This document shows positions 34,606 to 41,148 of a DNA stretch of 41,148 nucleotides, piece by piece. Position 1 is the first letter of the stretch. The number at the start of each line of letters is the position of its first letter. This DNA comes from Oscillospiraceae bacterium (GTDB lineage: Bacteria > Bacillota > Clostridia > Oscillospirales > Oscillospiraceae): positions 1-41,148 of the forward strand of contig CADBKO010000036.1 of the NCBI GenBank assembly GCA_902795345.1, given 5' to 3'. The notes beneath the pieces were generated by a model. The model made no database searches. It was not told the origin of the DNA and saw nothing but the letters and a program-made list of their open reading frames with translations. A program made the position numbers and the translations under genes.

Positions 34606-35547
34606 ATGGATGAAACGCGCCAGATCCTCCTGCGGGTGGAGGATCTCTCCGTCAGCTTTGAGGGGAAGAACTTCGTGCAGGCCGTGGAGCATGTCTCCCT
34701 GGAGGTTTTCACCGGGGACCGGCTCTGCATCATCGGGGAGACCGGCAGCGGGAAGAGCATCCTGCTCCTGGCCATCCTGCGGCTTCTGAGCCCCACCGCC
34801 AGGGTCACCGGCTCTGTCCGCTACCGGGATCAGGATCTGTTCCGCCTGACGGAAAAGCAGCTGGACGCCATCCGGGGCAGCCGGATCTCCTATGTGCCCC
34901 AGGGCTCCGGCAACGGCATGAATCCCCTGCTCAGGGTGGGCTTCCAGGTGGCGGAGCCTCTGATCGCCCACCGGGGGATGAAGCGGAAGCCGGCGGAAGC
35001 CAGGGCGGTGGAGCTGCTCAGGCGCTTCCACCTGGGCCGGGAGGAGACCATCGCCCGGCAATATCCCTTTACTTACAGCGGCGGTATGCGCCAGCGGGCC
35101 CTGATCGCCATGGGCATCAGCGCCGGGGCGGAGCTTCTGTTTGCCGATGAGCCCACCAAGGGCCTGGATGAGACCCGGGTGCTTTTGACGGCGGAGGCCT
35201 TCAACGCCCTGGAGGGGCAGACCCTGGTCTGCGTGACCCATGACCTGAACTTTGCCCGCCGGGTGTCCAGCCGCGTCTGCGTGATGTATGCCGCCAACCA
35301 GGTGGAGGCGGCCCCGACGGAGGAGCTGTTCCGCAAGCCGCTCCATCCCTATACCCGGGATATGCTGGCGGCCATGCCGGAAAATGGGCTGCGCTTCCGC
35401 CCGGGCTACGCGCCCGCCCACAATGACGCCGATACGGCGGGCTGCAAATACCGACTGCGCTGCGATCGGTGCAGCGAAAAATGCAGGCAGACGCCCCCCA
35501 TGTTCGACGTGGGCGGCCATCAGGTGAGGTGCTGGCAATATGAGTGA
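34606..35547 (+). CDS. ABC transporter ATPase, DppD/NikD type with Cys-rich tail
   Basis: 313 residues. Walker A is GETGSGKS, the signature is YSGGMRQR, Walker B is LLFADEPTKGLD, and the switch histidine is in VTHDL. The C-terminal oligopeptide-transporter extension is present and contains a cysteine cluster C-x5-C-x2-C-x3-C, then a final Cys, as in many DppD/OppD proteins. There it may bind a metal or an iron-sulfur cluster. TTAGGAGG precedes the ATG at 34606. It overlaps the next ATPase gene by eight bases. Confidence 0.93.
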   Translation: MDETRQILLRVEDLSVSFEGKNFVQAVEHVSLEVFTGDRLCIIGETGSGKSILLLAILRLLSPTARVTGSVRYRDQDLFRLTEKQLDAIRGSRISYVPQGSGNGMNPLLRVGFQVAEPLIAHRGMKRKPAEARAVELLRRFHLGREETIARQYPFTYSGGMRQRALIAMGISAGAELLFADEPTKGLDETRVLLTAEAFNALEGQTLVCVTHDLNFARRVSSRVCVMYAANQVEAAPTEELFRKPLHPYTRDMLAAMPENGLRFRPGYAPAHNDADTAGCKYRLRCDRCSEKCRQTPPMFDVGGHQVRCWQYE

Positions 35548-36232
35548 TGTGATCCTGGAGGCCCGGGGCCTCACCAAGCGCTTCCGCAGCCGCGAGGAGG
35601 GCCGCCGCTATTTTACCGCGGTAGACGGCGCGTCGCTGTCCCTCCATCCCGGGGAGACCCTGGGGCTGCTGGGGGAGAGCGGCAGCGGAAAATCCACCCT
35701 GGGGCAAATGCTGGTGGGACTGATCCGCCCTGACGAGGGCAGCGTCCTCTATCGGGGGGAAACTCTCCCGTTTCCCTTTCGGGGCCTGCCCCGGCAGAAG
35801 ATCCAGATCCTGTTCCAGCATCCGGAGGTCTCCTTCAACCCTCAGCTGACCCTGCGCCAGAGCCTGTCGGAGCCCTTCCGGCTGCGGAAACAGCTCGCAA
35901 CGGACGAAGCCCTGACGGCGTGCATCGCCCGCTTCGGGCTCTATCCGGAGCATCTGGAGCGTCGGCCCAGCGCTCTCTCCGGGGGCGAGCTGCAGCGGGC
36001 CGCCCTGGCCCGGGTCCTGGTGATGGAGCCGGAGGTCATCCTGCTGGATGAGCCCACCAGTATGCTGGACGTCATCACCCAGGCCCAGATCGTGGATTTC
36101 CTCCGGCGGTATCAGGAAGAAACCGGCACCAGCTATATCTTCATCACCCACAGCACCAGCCTGGCGGAGCAGGTCTGCCGCCGCATCGTGCGGGTGAAGG
36201 AGGGAAAGCTGCTGGATTCGGAAAAGGAGTGA
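35540..36232 (+). CDS. ABC transporter ATPase, DppF/NikE type, short form
   Basis: 230 residues. Walker A is GESGSGKS, the signature is LSGGELQR, Walker B is VILLDEPTSMLD, with a switch His in ITHST. It stops soon after the nucleotide-binding domain and lacks the C-terminal extension seen in its partner and in DppF (about 320 residues). This makes it closer in length to NikE. It overlaps the upstream ATPase by eight bases; the CGGC-like gene follows after four. Confidence 0.92.
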   Translation: MSDVILEARGLTKRFRSREEGRRYFTAVDGASLSLHPGETLGLLGESGSGKSTLGQMLVGLIRPDEGSVLYRGETLPFPFRGLPRQKIQILFQHPEVSFNPQLTLRQSLSEPFRLRKQLATDEALTACIARFGLYPEHLERRPSALSGGELQRAALARVLVMEPEVILLDEPTSMLDVITQAQIVDFLRRYQEETGTSYIFITHSTSLAEQVCRRIVRVKEGKLLDSEKE

Positions 36233-36236
36233 TCAG

Positions 36237-36587
36237 ATGAAAAAGATCGCCATACTGTCATGTTTGAAGTCTAATAATGTCTGCGCAGGCTGCGCCTGCC
36301 TGACCGCCTTCAACCGGCGCATCCGCGCCTTCGCCCCTTACGAGGGGGAGGAGCTGGAGCTGACGGCCTTCATACGCTGCTCCAACTGCGTCAAGGACGG
36401 CGACCCCATGCAGGACCCCGGCTTCACGGAAAAGCTGGAGCGGCTGGTACAGGAGGGCACCGAGATCCTCCATATCGGCATCTGCGCCGGCAAGACCGAG
36501 GAGGAGGGATGTCCCGGCATGGTGAAAATGGTCCGGGCCTTCCGGGACAAGGGCGTAAAGGTCGTGTGGGGCACCCACGGGAAATGA
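36237..36587 (+). CDS. CGGC-like cysteine-rich protein, putative metal binding
   Basis: 116 residues resembling the CGGC domain family (PF08821), whose conserved cysteines suggest metal binding. The N-terminal strand KKIAILSCLKSNNVCAGCACL carries four cysteines. The central motif is RCSNC where most members have CGGC. GICAG and GCPGM follow. It is cytoplasmic. It lies four bases after the ATPase gene and ahead of a strong terminator, so it is the last gene of the riboswitch-controlled operon. A role in receiving or sensing an imported metal is an inference from context. Family assignment is moderate. Confidence 0.7.
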   Translation: MKKIAILSCLKSNNVCAGCACLTAFNRRIRAFAPYEGEELELTAFIRCSNCVKDGDPMQDPGFTEKLERLVQEGTEILHIGICAGKTEEEGCPGMVKMVRAFRDKGVKVVWGTHGK

Positions 36588-36604
36588 TACGGCTTTAAAA
36601 ACGG

Positions 36605-36652
36605 AACCGCTCCGTCTGTGAGGGACGATCCTCGCAGACGGAGCGGTTTTTT
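36605..36652. terminator. Terminator after the CGGC-like gene
   Basis: AACCGCTCCGTCTG pairs with CAGACGGAGCGGTT, extended by GAGG/CCTC, and is followed by TTTT. It closes the ABC operon and could also serve the leftward epimerase gene. Confidence 0.88.
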
Positions 36653-36663
36653 GCTTTATGCGC

Positions 36664-37578
36664 CTATTCATATACGCTGCGGAAGGCGATGAAGGTCTTC
36701 TCCATCCCCTCCCGGAAGGGGGTGTAGTTCAGGTCCAGCGTCCGGGTGATCTTCTCCCCGGAAAACAGCTCGCTTTCCTCCTCCGTCAGGGGGAAGGGGA
36801 GGGGGATCCCCTCCCGGAAGGATTCCTCCACCGTCAGGCTTTGGGTGGTGAAGGGCCGGTCACTGACGGCCCGGAGGGTCTCCATGAAGCGCCCGTAATC
36901 CAGCACCTCCGGCGCGGCCAGATTGAAGGCCTGGCCCCCGGCGGCAGCCTGGCGGACACATTCCATGATGGCCTCCGCCGCATCCTTGACGTAGACCATC
37001 TGGAAGCGTCACGCCGCGTCGGAGGGCACGGGCAGGCTTTGGCCCTTCACGATCTTTTCGATGTACCAGGATTCCCGGGGCGCATAATTATAAGGCCCGT
37101 AGATGAAGGCGGGGCGGAGAATGACGGTCTCCATGCCATGCCGGGCGCAGGCCTCCGCCAGCTCCCTTTCCAGCAGCCGCTTGTGCCAGGTGTATTCCGC
37201 CGCCGCTCCGGTCCCGGGCTCCGCCATCAGGGGGGAATCCTCATCCTTTGCGCCGCCGCCCCGGGCGTAGACGTCCGCCGTGCTGAGGAGGATATAGCGC
37301 TTCGCCTTTCCCGGCAGGCTGTCCAGCAGGGAAGCGATGTCCCCGGGGGCGTAGGCGCAGAAGTCCACCACCGCGTCGTACTCCTCCCCAGGCAGCAGGC
37401 TCAGCCCCACGGGGTCATGCCTGTCGCACCGGAATTCCCGCAGCCCGGGCAGGTGGGTCATGGGGTAGCGTCCCCGGTTGACGAGGGTCAGATCAAACTC
37501 CCCGCTGCGGGAAGCCAGGGTGCAGAAGATGCGCCCCAGAAAATAACTGCCGCCGATCACAAGCACTCGATAGGACAT
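36664..37578 (-). pseudogene. NAD-dependent epimerase/dehydratase broken by in-frame TGA
   Basis: An extended SDR of about 304 codons. It starts at the ATG at 37578 after AAAGGAGGG, with Rossmann motif VLVIGGSYFLGR. Catalytic-type residues lie in the YTWHKRLLE region, and the ILRPAFIYGPYNY motif is typical of nucleotide-sugar epimerase-like proteins. A TGA at 37009-37011 interrupts the frame after PSDAA. The same frame continues directly with RFQMVYVKDAAEAIMEC to a normal C-terminus at 36664. No frameshift is needed; one base change explains it. It is either a recent nonsense mutation, a sequencing error or, less likely, recoding. Its promoter and ribosome site are intact. Confidence 0.8.
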
Positions 37579-37600
37579 AATGAGCCCTCCTTTTGACAGC

Positions 37601-37629
37601 ATTATACCGAATAATCTGGCTTTTCACAA
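37601..37629 (-). promoter_or_regulatory. Promoter of the broken epimerase gene
   Basis: On the minus strand: TTGTGA (37624-37629), a 17-base spacer and a perfect TATAAT (37601-37606). Confidence 0.75.
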
Positions 37630-37650
37630 GAGCGGTCCCGTCTATGAAAA

Positions 37651-37664
37651 CAATCATATGATTG
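37651..37664. promoter_or_regulatory. Perfect palindrome between divergent promoters
   Basis: CAATCATATGATTG, 14 bases, upstream of both the leftward and the rightward promoter. A candidate operator for an unknown regulator. Confidence 0.35.
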
Positions 37665-37689
37665 CAAACAAATGTCGGAAGAAAACGTA

Positions 37690-37718
37690 TTGACAAGAAA
37701 TGATTGTTATGATAAAAT
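37690..37718 (+). promoter_or_regulatory. Promoter of the 123-aa membrane protein gene
   Basis: Perfect TTGACA (37690-37695), a 17-base spacer and TAAAAT (37713-37718). Confidence 0.8.
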
Positions 37719-37759
37719 GATGTTATTAATAAGTTTTGCCCCATCGAGGAGGGAATAAA

Positions 37760-38131
37760 ATGTCCAAGAAGGAAACATTCACGCCCATCTGGAATTTTGA
37801 CGACCCCGACGAGAAGAACGGCAGGAAAAAGGCGACCATCAAGGAGCTGGACCGGGAGCGGGGCAAACGGGGCGAGGATAAGAAGCAGGAGGAAATGGTC
37901 TCCCACGGCGGTATGTTCGAGGAGGACAGGGTCGCCCACAAGATGACCAAAAAGAAGGAAAAAGCCATCGCTGTCGTGGTGATCATCGTGGCGATCATCG
38001 TCACCTTGCTCATGATAATTCTGAACTCGAAATGGCGGCGCGACGCCTTTGCCCGCCGTTATCTGGCTGCACCGCAAAGCAGCTGGAGCGCGGTTATGGC
38101 ATCAGATATGCCGCAAACAAATACCTTGTGA
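37760..38131 (+). CDS. Small single-pass membrane protein (123 aa)
   Basis: The N-terminal 75 residues are highly charged (Lys, Glu, Asp) and probably cytoplasmic. One hydrophobic helix, AIAVVVIIVAIIVTLLMIIL, lies near residues 69-88. A tail of 35 residues follows (starting NSKWRRDAF) that looks less constrained. The ATG at 37760 is chosen because GAGGAGGG precedes it. It has its own promoter and terminator. No family recognised. Confidence 0.75.
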   Translation: MSKKETFTPIWNFDDPDEKNGRKKATIKELDRERGKRGEDKKQEEMVSHGGMFEEDRVAHKMTKKKEKAIAVVVIIVAIIVTLLMIILNSKWRRDAFARRYLAAPQSSWSAVMASDMPQTNTL

Positions 38132-38141
38132 AACCAAGTTC

Positions 38142-38182
38142 AGGGGAACGACCCGGCACAGAGCGGGGCCGTTCCTCTTTTT
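38142..38182 (+). terminator. Terminator after the 123-aa gene
   Basis: GGAACG/CGTTCC stem with inner CCC/GGG pairing, followed by CTTTTTT (38177-38183). Confidence 0.75.
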
Positions 38183-38197
38183 TGCCCCAGGATTGCT

Positions 38198-38226
38198 TTG
38201 ACGGGGGAGGGAAACCGCGGTACAAT
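38198..38226 (+). promoter_or_regulatory. Promoter of the DUF169 gene
   Basis: TTGACG (38198-38203), a 17-base spacer and TACAAT (38221-38226). Confidence 0.75.
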
Positions 38227-38260
38227 GGGGCCATAAAAGAACAGGAGAGGAGACTATGCC

Positions 38261-39013
38261 ATGGAACTGGATTATTCCGTGATCGACAAGCTGGGGCTGG
38301 AGCTGCCCCCCGTCGGGGTGTACTACGATCTTTTCCGGCCGGAGGGGATCGAGCCTCTGGACGGGAGCATCGAAAAATCCCTCTGCGAGATCCTGCGCTA
38401 TGCCCAGGAGAAGGGGGAGCCCTTCTATTTCTCCGACAAGAACAAGGAAACCTGCGTAGGCAAGATCATGGTGGGGATGGATTCTTTTCCGCCCTCCGCG
38501 GAGAGCGGGCAGATCGGGCCTCGGCTGGGGGTCTTCGACGAAGCCCGCTGCAACGCCAGGCTCTACTATTCCGTCAAACGCTTGCCCTGCGGCTCGGTGA
38601 ACTATGTTTCCTTCGTGCCCTACAAGCATTTGAAGAAGGTGCCGGACGTGCTGGTTTTCACCGGCAAAGCCGAGAAGCTGGAGCCGGTGCTGCGGGCGGC
38701 GACTTATTCCACCGGGGAGGGCTACCACTCCGAGTCCACCCCCGTCATGGGCTGCTCCTGGTTCCTGGTCTATCCCTATATGACGGGGAAGATCAATTTC
38801 CTGGTGCCCGCCTTCATCCACGGCCCCCATGGGCGGCAGCTCTGGCCGAGCGACACGGTGGTGGTCTCCGTGCCCTATCAGTGGGTGCCCACGGTGCTGA
38901 CGAATCTCGGGGAGATGCCCCTGGAGCTCCACGGACATACCAGCAAGGAAGCCTACTACGCCGAATTCGGCGGCATCCTGGCAGACCTGGACAGGAAAAT
39001 GCAAAATCCCTAG
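38261..39013 (+). CDS. DUF169 family protein
   Basis: A 250-residue cytoplasmic protein of the DUF169 (COG2043) family. LGLELPPVGVYY is the opening signature. CVGKIMVGM and the central RLYYSVKRLPCGSVNYVSF fit the family, and a conserved cysteine sits near CSWFLVYPY. The family is widespread in anaerobes and archaea without a settled function. AGGAGAGGAG precedes the ATG. It has its own promoter. The flavoprotein gene begins about 100 bases downstream under another promoter. Confidence 0.85.
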   Translation: MELDYSVIDKLGLELPPVGVYYDLFRPEGIEPLDGSIEKSLCEILRYAQEKGEPFYFSDKNKETCVGKIMVGMDSFPPSAESGQIGPRLGVFDEARCNARLYYSVKRLPCGSVNYVSFVPYKHLKKVPDVLVFTGKAEKLEPVLRAATYSTGEGYHSESTPVMGCSWFLVYPYMTGKINFLVPAFIHGPHGRQLWPSDTVVVSVPYQWVPTVLTNLGEMPLELHGHTSKEAYYAEFGGILADLDRKMQNP

Positions 39014-39041
39014 GGAAATTGCACAAATCCCCTTAAAAAAC

Positions 39042-39083
39042 GGATAACTATATGCTATAATGTCACCATAGGATAACTATGCT
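39042..39083 (+). promoter_or_regulatory. Promoter and direct repeats upstream of the flavoprotein gene
   Basis: A -10 TATAAT (39056-39061) with a weak -35 TTAAAA (39033-39038) at 17 bases. GGATAACTAT occurs twice, at 39042-39051 and 39071-39080, each leading into (AT)GCT, so one copy overlaps the -10 and one lies just past the start site. A candidate operator pair. Confidence 0.55.
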
Positions 39084-39117
39084 TTCGGGCAAAGACAGTG
39101 ACAAAGGAGGTCGAAAC

Positions 39118-41076
39118 ATGGGAACCTGGCATGATTACCTGAACGAGACCGGCACGCCGCCGGAATGGCCCTATCCCATCAAGTTCGGTGAGGAGACGGA
39201 GCTGGAAGCCGACGTGCTGGTGCTGGGCGGCGGCATCGCTGGCTGCTGGGCCGCCATCACCGCCGCGAGGCACGGGGCGAAGGTGGTCCTCATGGAGAAG
39301 GGAGATGTGAAGCGTTCCGGCTCCGGCGGCCCCGGCTGCGACCACTGGTGCAATGTCCCCGGCAATCCCCTCAGCCGCATGGCGCCGGACGACTGGGCCA
39401 TCCAGGAGATGGAGGCCCTGGGCGATTTCTCTAACGGCATCGGCATCCAGATCCAGTGCCGCGAGGACTTCGACACCCTGCTGGAGATGGAGCAGATGGG
39501 CGGCAAGATCCGGGACACGGACGATGAGTTCGTGGGCGCGGAGGGCCGGGACGACAAAACCAAGTTCATGGTCTCCCCCCGCTACACCCGCCATGCGGGC
39601 TACCTGGCCCAGCACGGCTGGGACCAGCCCGGCTTCAATCCCCCCGAGAGCCGCTACAACATGACGCTGCGCATCTGGGGCAGCACCTTCAAGCCCATCC
39701 TGAAAAAAGAATGTCTCAAGCTGGGGGTCAAGGTGCTGGACCGGGTCATGGCCACCAGCCTCCTCAATGAGGGCGGCGTGCAGGGCAAGCGCGTCGTGGG
39801 CGCCACGGGCATCAATGCCCGCACCGGCGAATTCATCATCGTGAAGGCCAAGGCCACCGTCATGGCCACCGCCGGTTCCGGCAGCCTCTGGATGATGGAT
39901 ATGGAGCATGGCGGCTATTCCTCCATGTTCTCCCGTAACGAATCCGGCGACAGCTCCACCATGGCCTTCCGCGCCGGGGCGAAGCTCACCATGATGGAGG
40001 GCTCCAACCCCTACCGCATCGCCACGGGCCTCAAGCACAAGTGGTACACCGGCGGCAGCGACGCCAGCTATGAGAATGTGCCCCTGGTGGACGCCAACAA
40101 CAAGGTGCTGCCCGTGCCCACCCAGAGCTGGGAAGACGGCGGGGCCATGTTCACCTACGCCGGCCCCATGAAGGACCGGGTCCAGGAAGGCATCGAAAGC
40201 GGGGAATTCGAGCTGCCCTTCTATGGGGATTTCGCCGGCATGAAGAAGGAGGAATCCAACGCCACCTGGAACCTGATGCTCACCGAGGAATCCACCACCA
40301 AGATCATGGTCAAGACCATGACCGAGGGGGGCTTCGATCCCACCAAGGACCAGATCATGGATTACAGCTTCCAGGAGCTGCAGCCCAATGAGAATTTCCG
40401 GGATGCGGCCCGGGGCGGCGGTATCCTCATCGACTGGGACCTGAAATCCACGCTGGACGGCCTCTATGCCGCGGGCACCGCCACCTTCTCTCCCGAGGAC
40501 CACAGCTATGCCGCCGCCACCGGCCGCTATGCGGGCCGGAAGGCCGCCGCCTATGCCAAGGGCACCTCCGCCGGAAAAGTGAGCCGGGAGCAGATCGACA
40601 AGGAGAAGGAGCGGGTCCTGGCCCCCACCAAGCGCAACGGCGGCATCGAGTGGAAGGAACTGCACAACGGCCTCAGCCGCGTCATGCAGTATTATGTGGG
40701 CGCCTACCGCAGCGAAAAGCTCTATGACCTGGCTCTGGAGGAGATCGGGCGCATCGAGAAATACGCCGTGCCCCAGCTCTATGCCCTGGACCCCCATAAG
40801 CTCATGCGTTCCCTGGAGGATCTGAGCATGATCGAGCATGCCAAGATCATCATCCAGGCCATGAAGGAGCGCCGCCTCACCAGCGCGAAGCTGGGCGTCA
40901 AGCGCCTGGATTACCCCAACGGCGATCCCGAGGAGGAGAAGAACTACCTCCTGCTCCACCAGGAGAACGGAGAGACCAAGTTTGAGCGCCTCCCCATCCG
41001 CTTCTGGGGCAATATGAAGGAGCAGTACGAGGCCCACAACCGGGATTATACCGGCGTCTGGAAGCCGGAAAAGTGA
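39118..41076 (+). CDS. Flavoprotein of the fumarate reductase/AprA-like family
   Basis: 652 residues. FAD-binding N-terminus ADVLVLGGGIAGCWAAITAA, then VVLMEKGDVKRSGSGGPGC, which parallels the substrate-capping start of adenylylsulfate reductase alpha and fumarate reductase flavoproteins. The length is near AprA. LYAAGTATFSPEDHSYAAA near residue 455 is the second FAD contact. The C-terminal helical domain (GLSRVMQYYVGAYRS) is also of this superfamily. No signal peptide. AAAGGAGG precedes the ATG at 39118. A further gene begins 18 bases after its stop, probably an electron-transfer partner. The reaction is not determined; sulfate reduction is not implied without sat or aprB. Confidence 0.85.
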   Translation: MGTWHDYLNETGTPPEWPYPIKFGEETELEADVLVLGGGIAGCWAAITAARHGAKVVLMEKGDVKRSGSGGPGCDHWCNVPGNPLSRMAPDDWAIQEMEALGDFSNGIGIQIQCREDFDTLLEMEQMGGKIRDTDDEFVGAEGRDDKTKFMVSPRYTRHAGYLAQHGWDQPGFNPPESRYNMTLRIWGSTFKPILKKECLKLGVKVLDRVMATSLLNEGGVQGKRVVGATGINARTGEFIIVKAKATVMATAGSGSLWMMDMEHGGYSSMFSRNESGDSSTMAFRAGAKLTMMEGSNPYRIATGLKHKWYTGGSDASYENVPLVDANNKVLPVPTQSWEDGGAMFTYAGPMKDRVQEGIESGEFELPFYGDFAGMKKEESNATWNLMLTEESTTKIMVKTMTEGGFDPTKDQIMDYSFQELQPNENFRDAARGGGILIDWDLKSTLDGLYAAGTATFSPEDHSYAAATGRYAGRKAAAYAKGTSAGKVSREQIDKEKERVLAPTKRNGGIEWKELHNGLSRVMQYYVGAYRSEKLYDLALEEIGRIEKYAVPQLYALDPHKLMRSLEDLSMIEHAKIIIQAMKERRLTSAKLGVKRLDYPNGDPEEEKNYLLLHQENGETKFERLPIRFWGNMKEQYEAHNRDYTGVWKPEK

Positions 41077-41094
41077 GGAAGGAGGACTTTGACG

Positions 41095-41148
41095 ATGGAT
41101 AAGAAAGTGTATGCGATCCCCAATGTGCAGACCCCCAGCGTGCCCGTG
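41095..41148 (+). CDS. Start of a downstream gene, cut by window edge
   Basis: Only 18 codons are visible (MDKKVYAIPNVQTPSVPV) after a good AAGGAGG ribosome site, 18 bases past the flavoprotein stop. In AprA-like operons the next gene is usually a small iron-sulfur subunit, but no cysteine is visible yet, so this is only a guess from position. Confidence 0.55.
   Translation, partial: MDKKVYAIPNVQTPSVPV

Noticed and set aside
37009..37011. TGA read as selenocysteine
   Set aside because: The position is not a redox site in extended SDR proteins, and no convincing SECIS hairpin was recognised just downstream; mutation or error is simpler.
39118..41076. Dissimilatory sulfate reduction locus (aprA)
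   Set aside because: Only superfamily-level similarity; no sat or aprB-like sequence is visible in the window.

Overview
The window is GC-rich, with short intergenic gaps, strong Shine-Dalgarno sites and sigma-A type promoters with 17-base spacers. It carries a PyrR-type pyrimidine attenuator, a perfect CIRCE (HrcA) operator, a clostripain-family protease, a DUF2974 hydrolase, a DUF169 protein and a TTG-started gene. Together these suggest a GC-rich anaerobic Clostridia bacterium, plausibly of the Oscillospiraceae/Ruminococcaceae group. The taxonomic call is inference. No tRNA, rRNA, CRISPR array, phage gene or intact insertion sequence was seen.

Left part (1-9.1 kb). A truncated guaB (IMP dehydrogenase) runs leftward from a promoter followed by a structured leader of about 270 nt. 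To its right are a small acidic coiled-coil protein and a DUF2974 hydrolase. Next comes a tight operon of three zinc-ribbon proteins (two with membrane anchors) ending in a 923-residue membrane-anchored HExxH protein with a C-terminal DUF2135/YfaP-like domain. A small basic protein gene and an hsp20 gene under a CIRCE element read leftward.

Pyrimidine operon (9.15-18.1 kb). A PyrR-type attenuator leads into pyrC-carB-pyrK-pyrD-pyrF-pyrE-pyrB-pyrI, mostly overlapping or translationally coupled. The set covers every step to UMP except carA and pyrR, which are absent here. It ends in a run of seven consecutive hairpins.

Middle (18.3-26.4 kb). These are single genes: a CatB/Vat-like acetyltransferase, a membrane-anchored clostripain-family protease, a D-2-hydroxyacid dehydrogenase, a palindromic MITE-like element with CTAA flanks, an M16C peptidase and an HxlR regulator.

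Catabolic operon (26.7-30.4 kb). An SDR, a 3-hydroxyacyl-CoA-dehydrogenase-like protein, a kynurenine-formamidase-like cyclase and a BKACE beta-keto acid cleavage enzyme lie divergent from the HxlR gene. They look like a pathway that oxidises a beta-hydroxy acid and cleaves the beta-keto product; the substrate is unknown.

Cobalamin-riboswitch operon (30.58-36.65 kb). A cobalamin (B12) riboswitch with a terminator that runs into the Shine-Dalgarno controls a complete family-5 (nickel/peptide-type) ABC transporter and a cysteine-rich CGGC-like protein. This is the most interesting system here: a candidate cobalt, cobalt-chelate or corrinoid uptake system not of the BtuFCD or CbiMNQO type.

Right end (36.6-41.1 kb). 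An NAD-dependent epimerase gene broken by an in-frame TGA, a small single-pass membrane protein, a DUF169 protein, and a fumarate-reductase/AprA-like flavoprotein followed by the first 18 codons of a partner gene.
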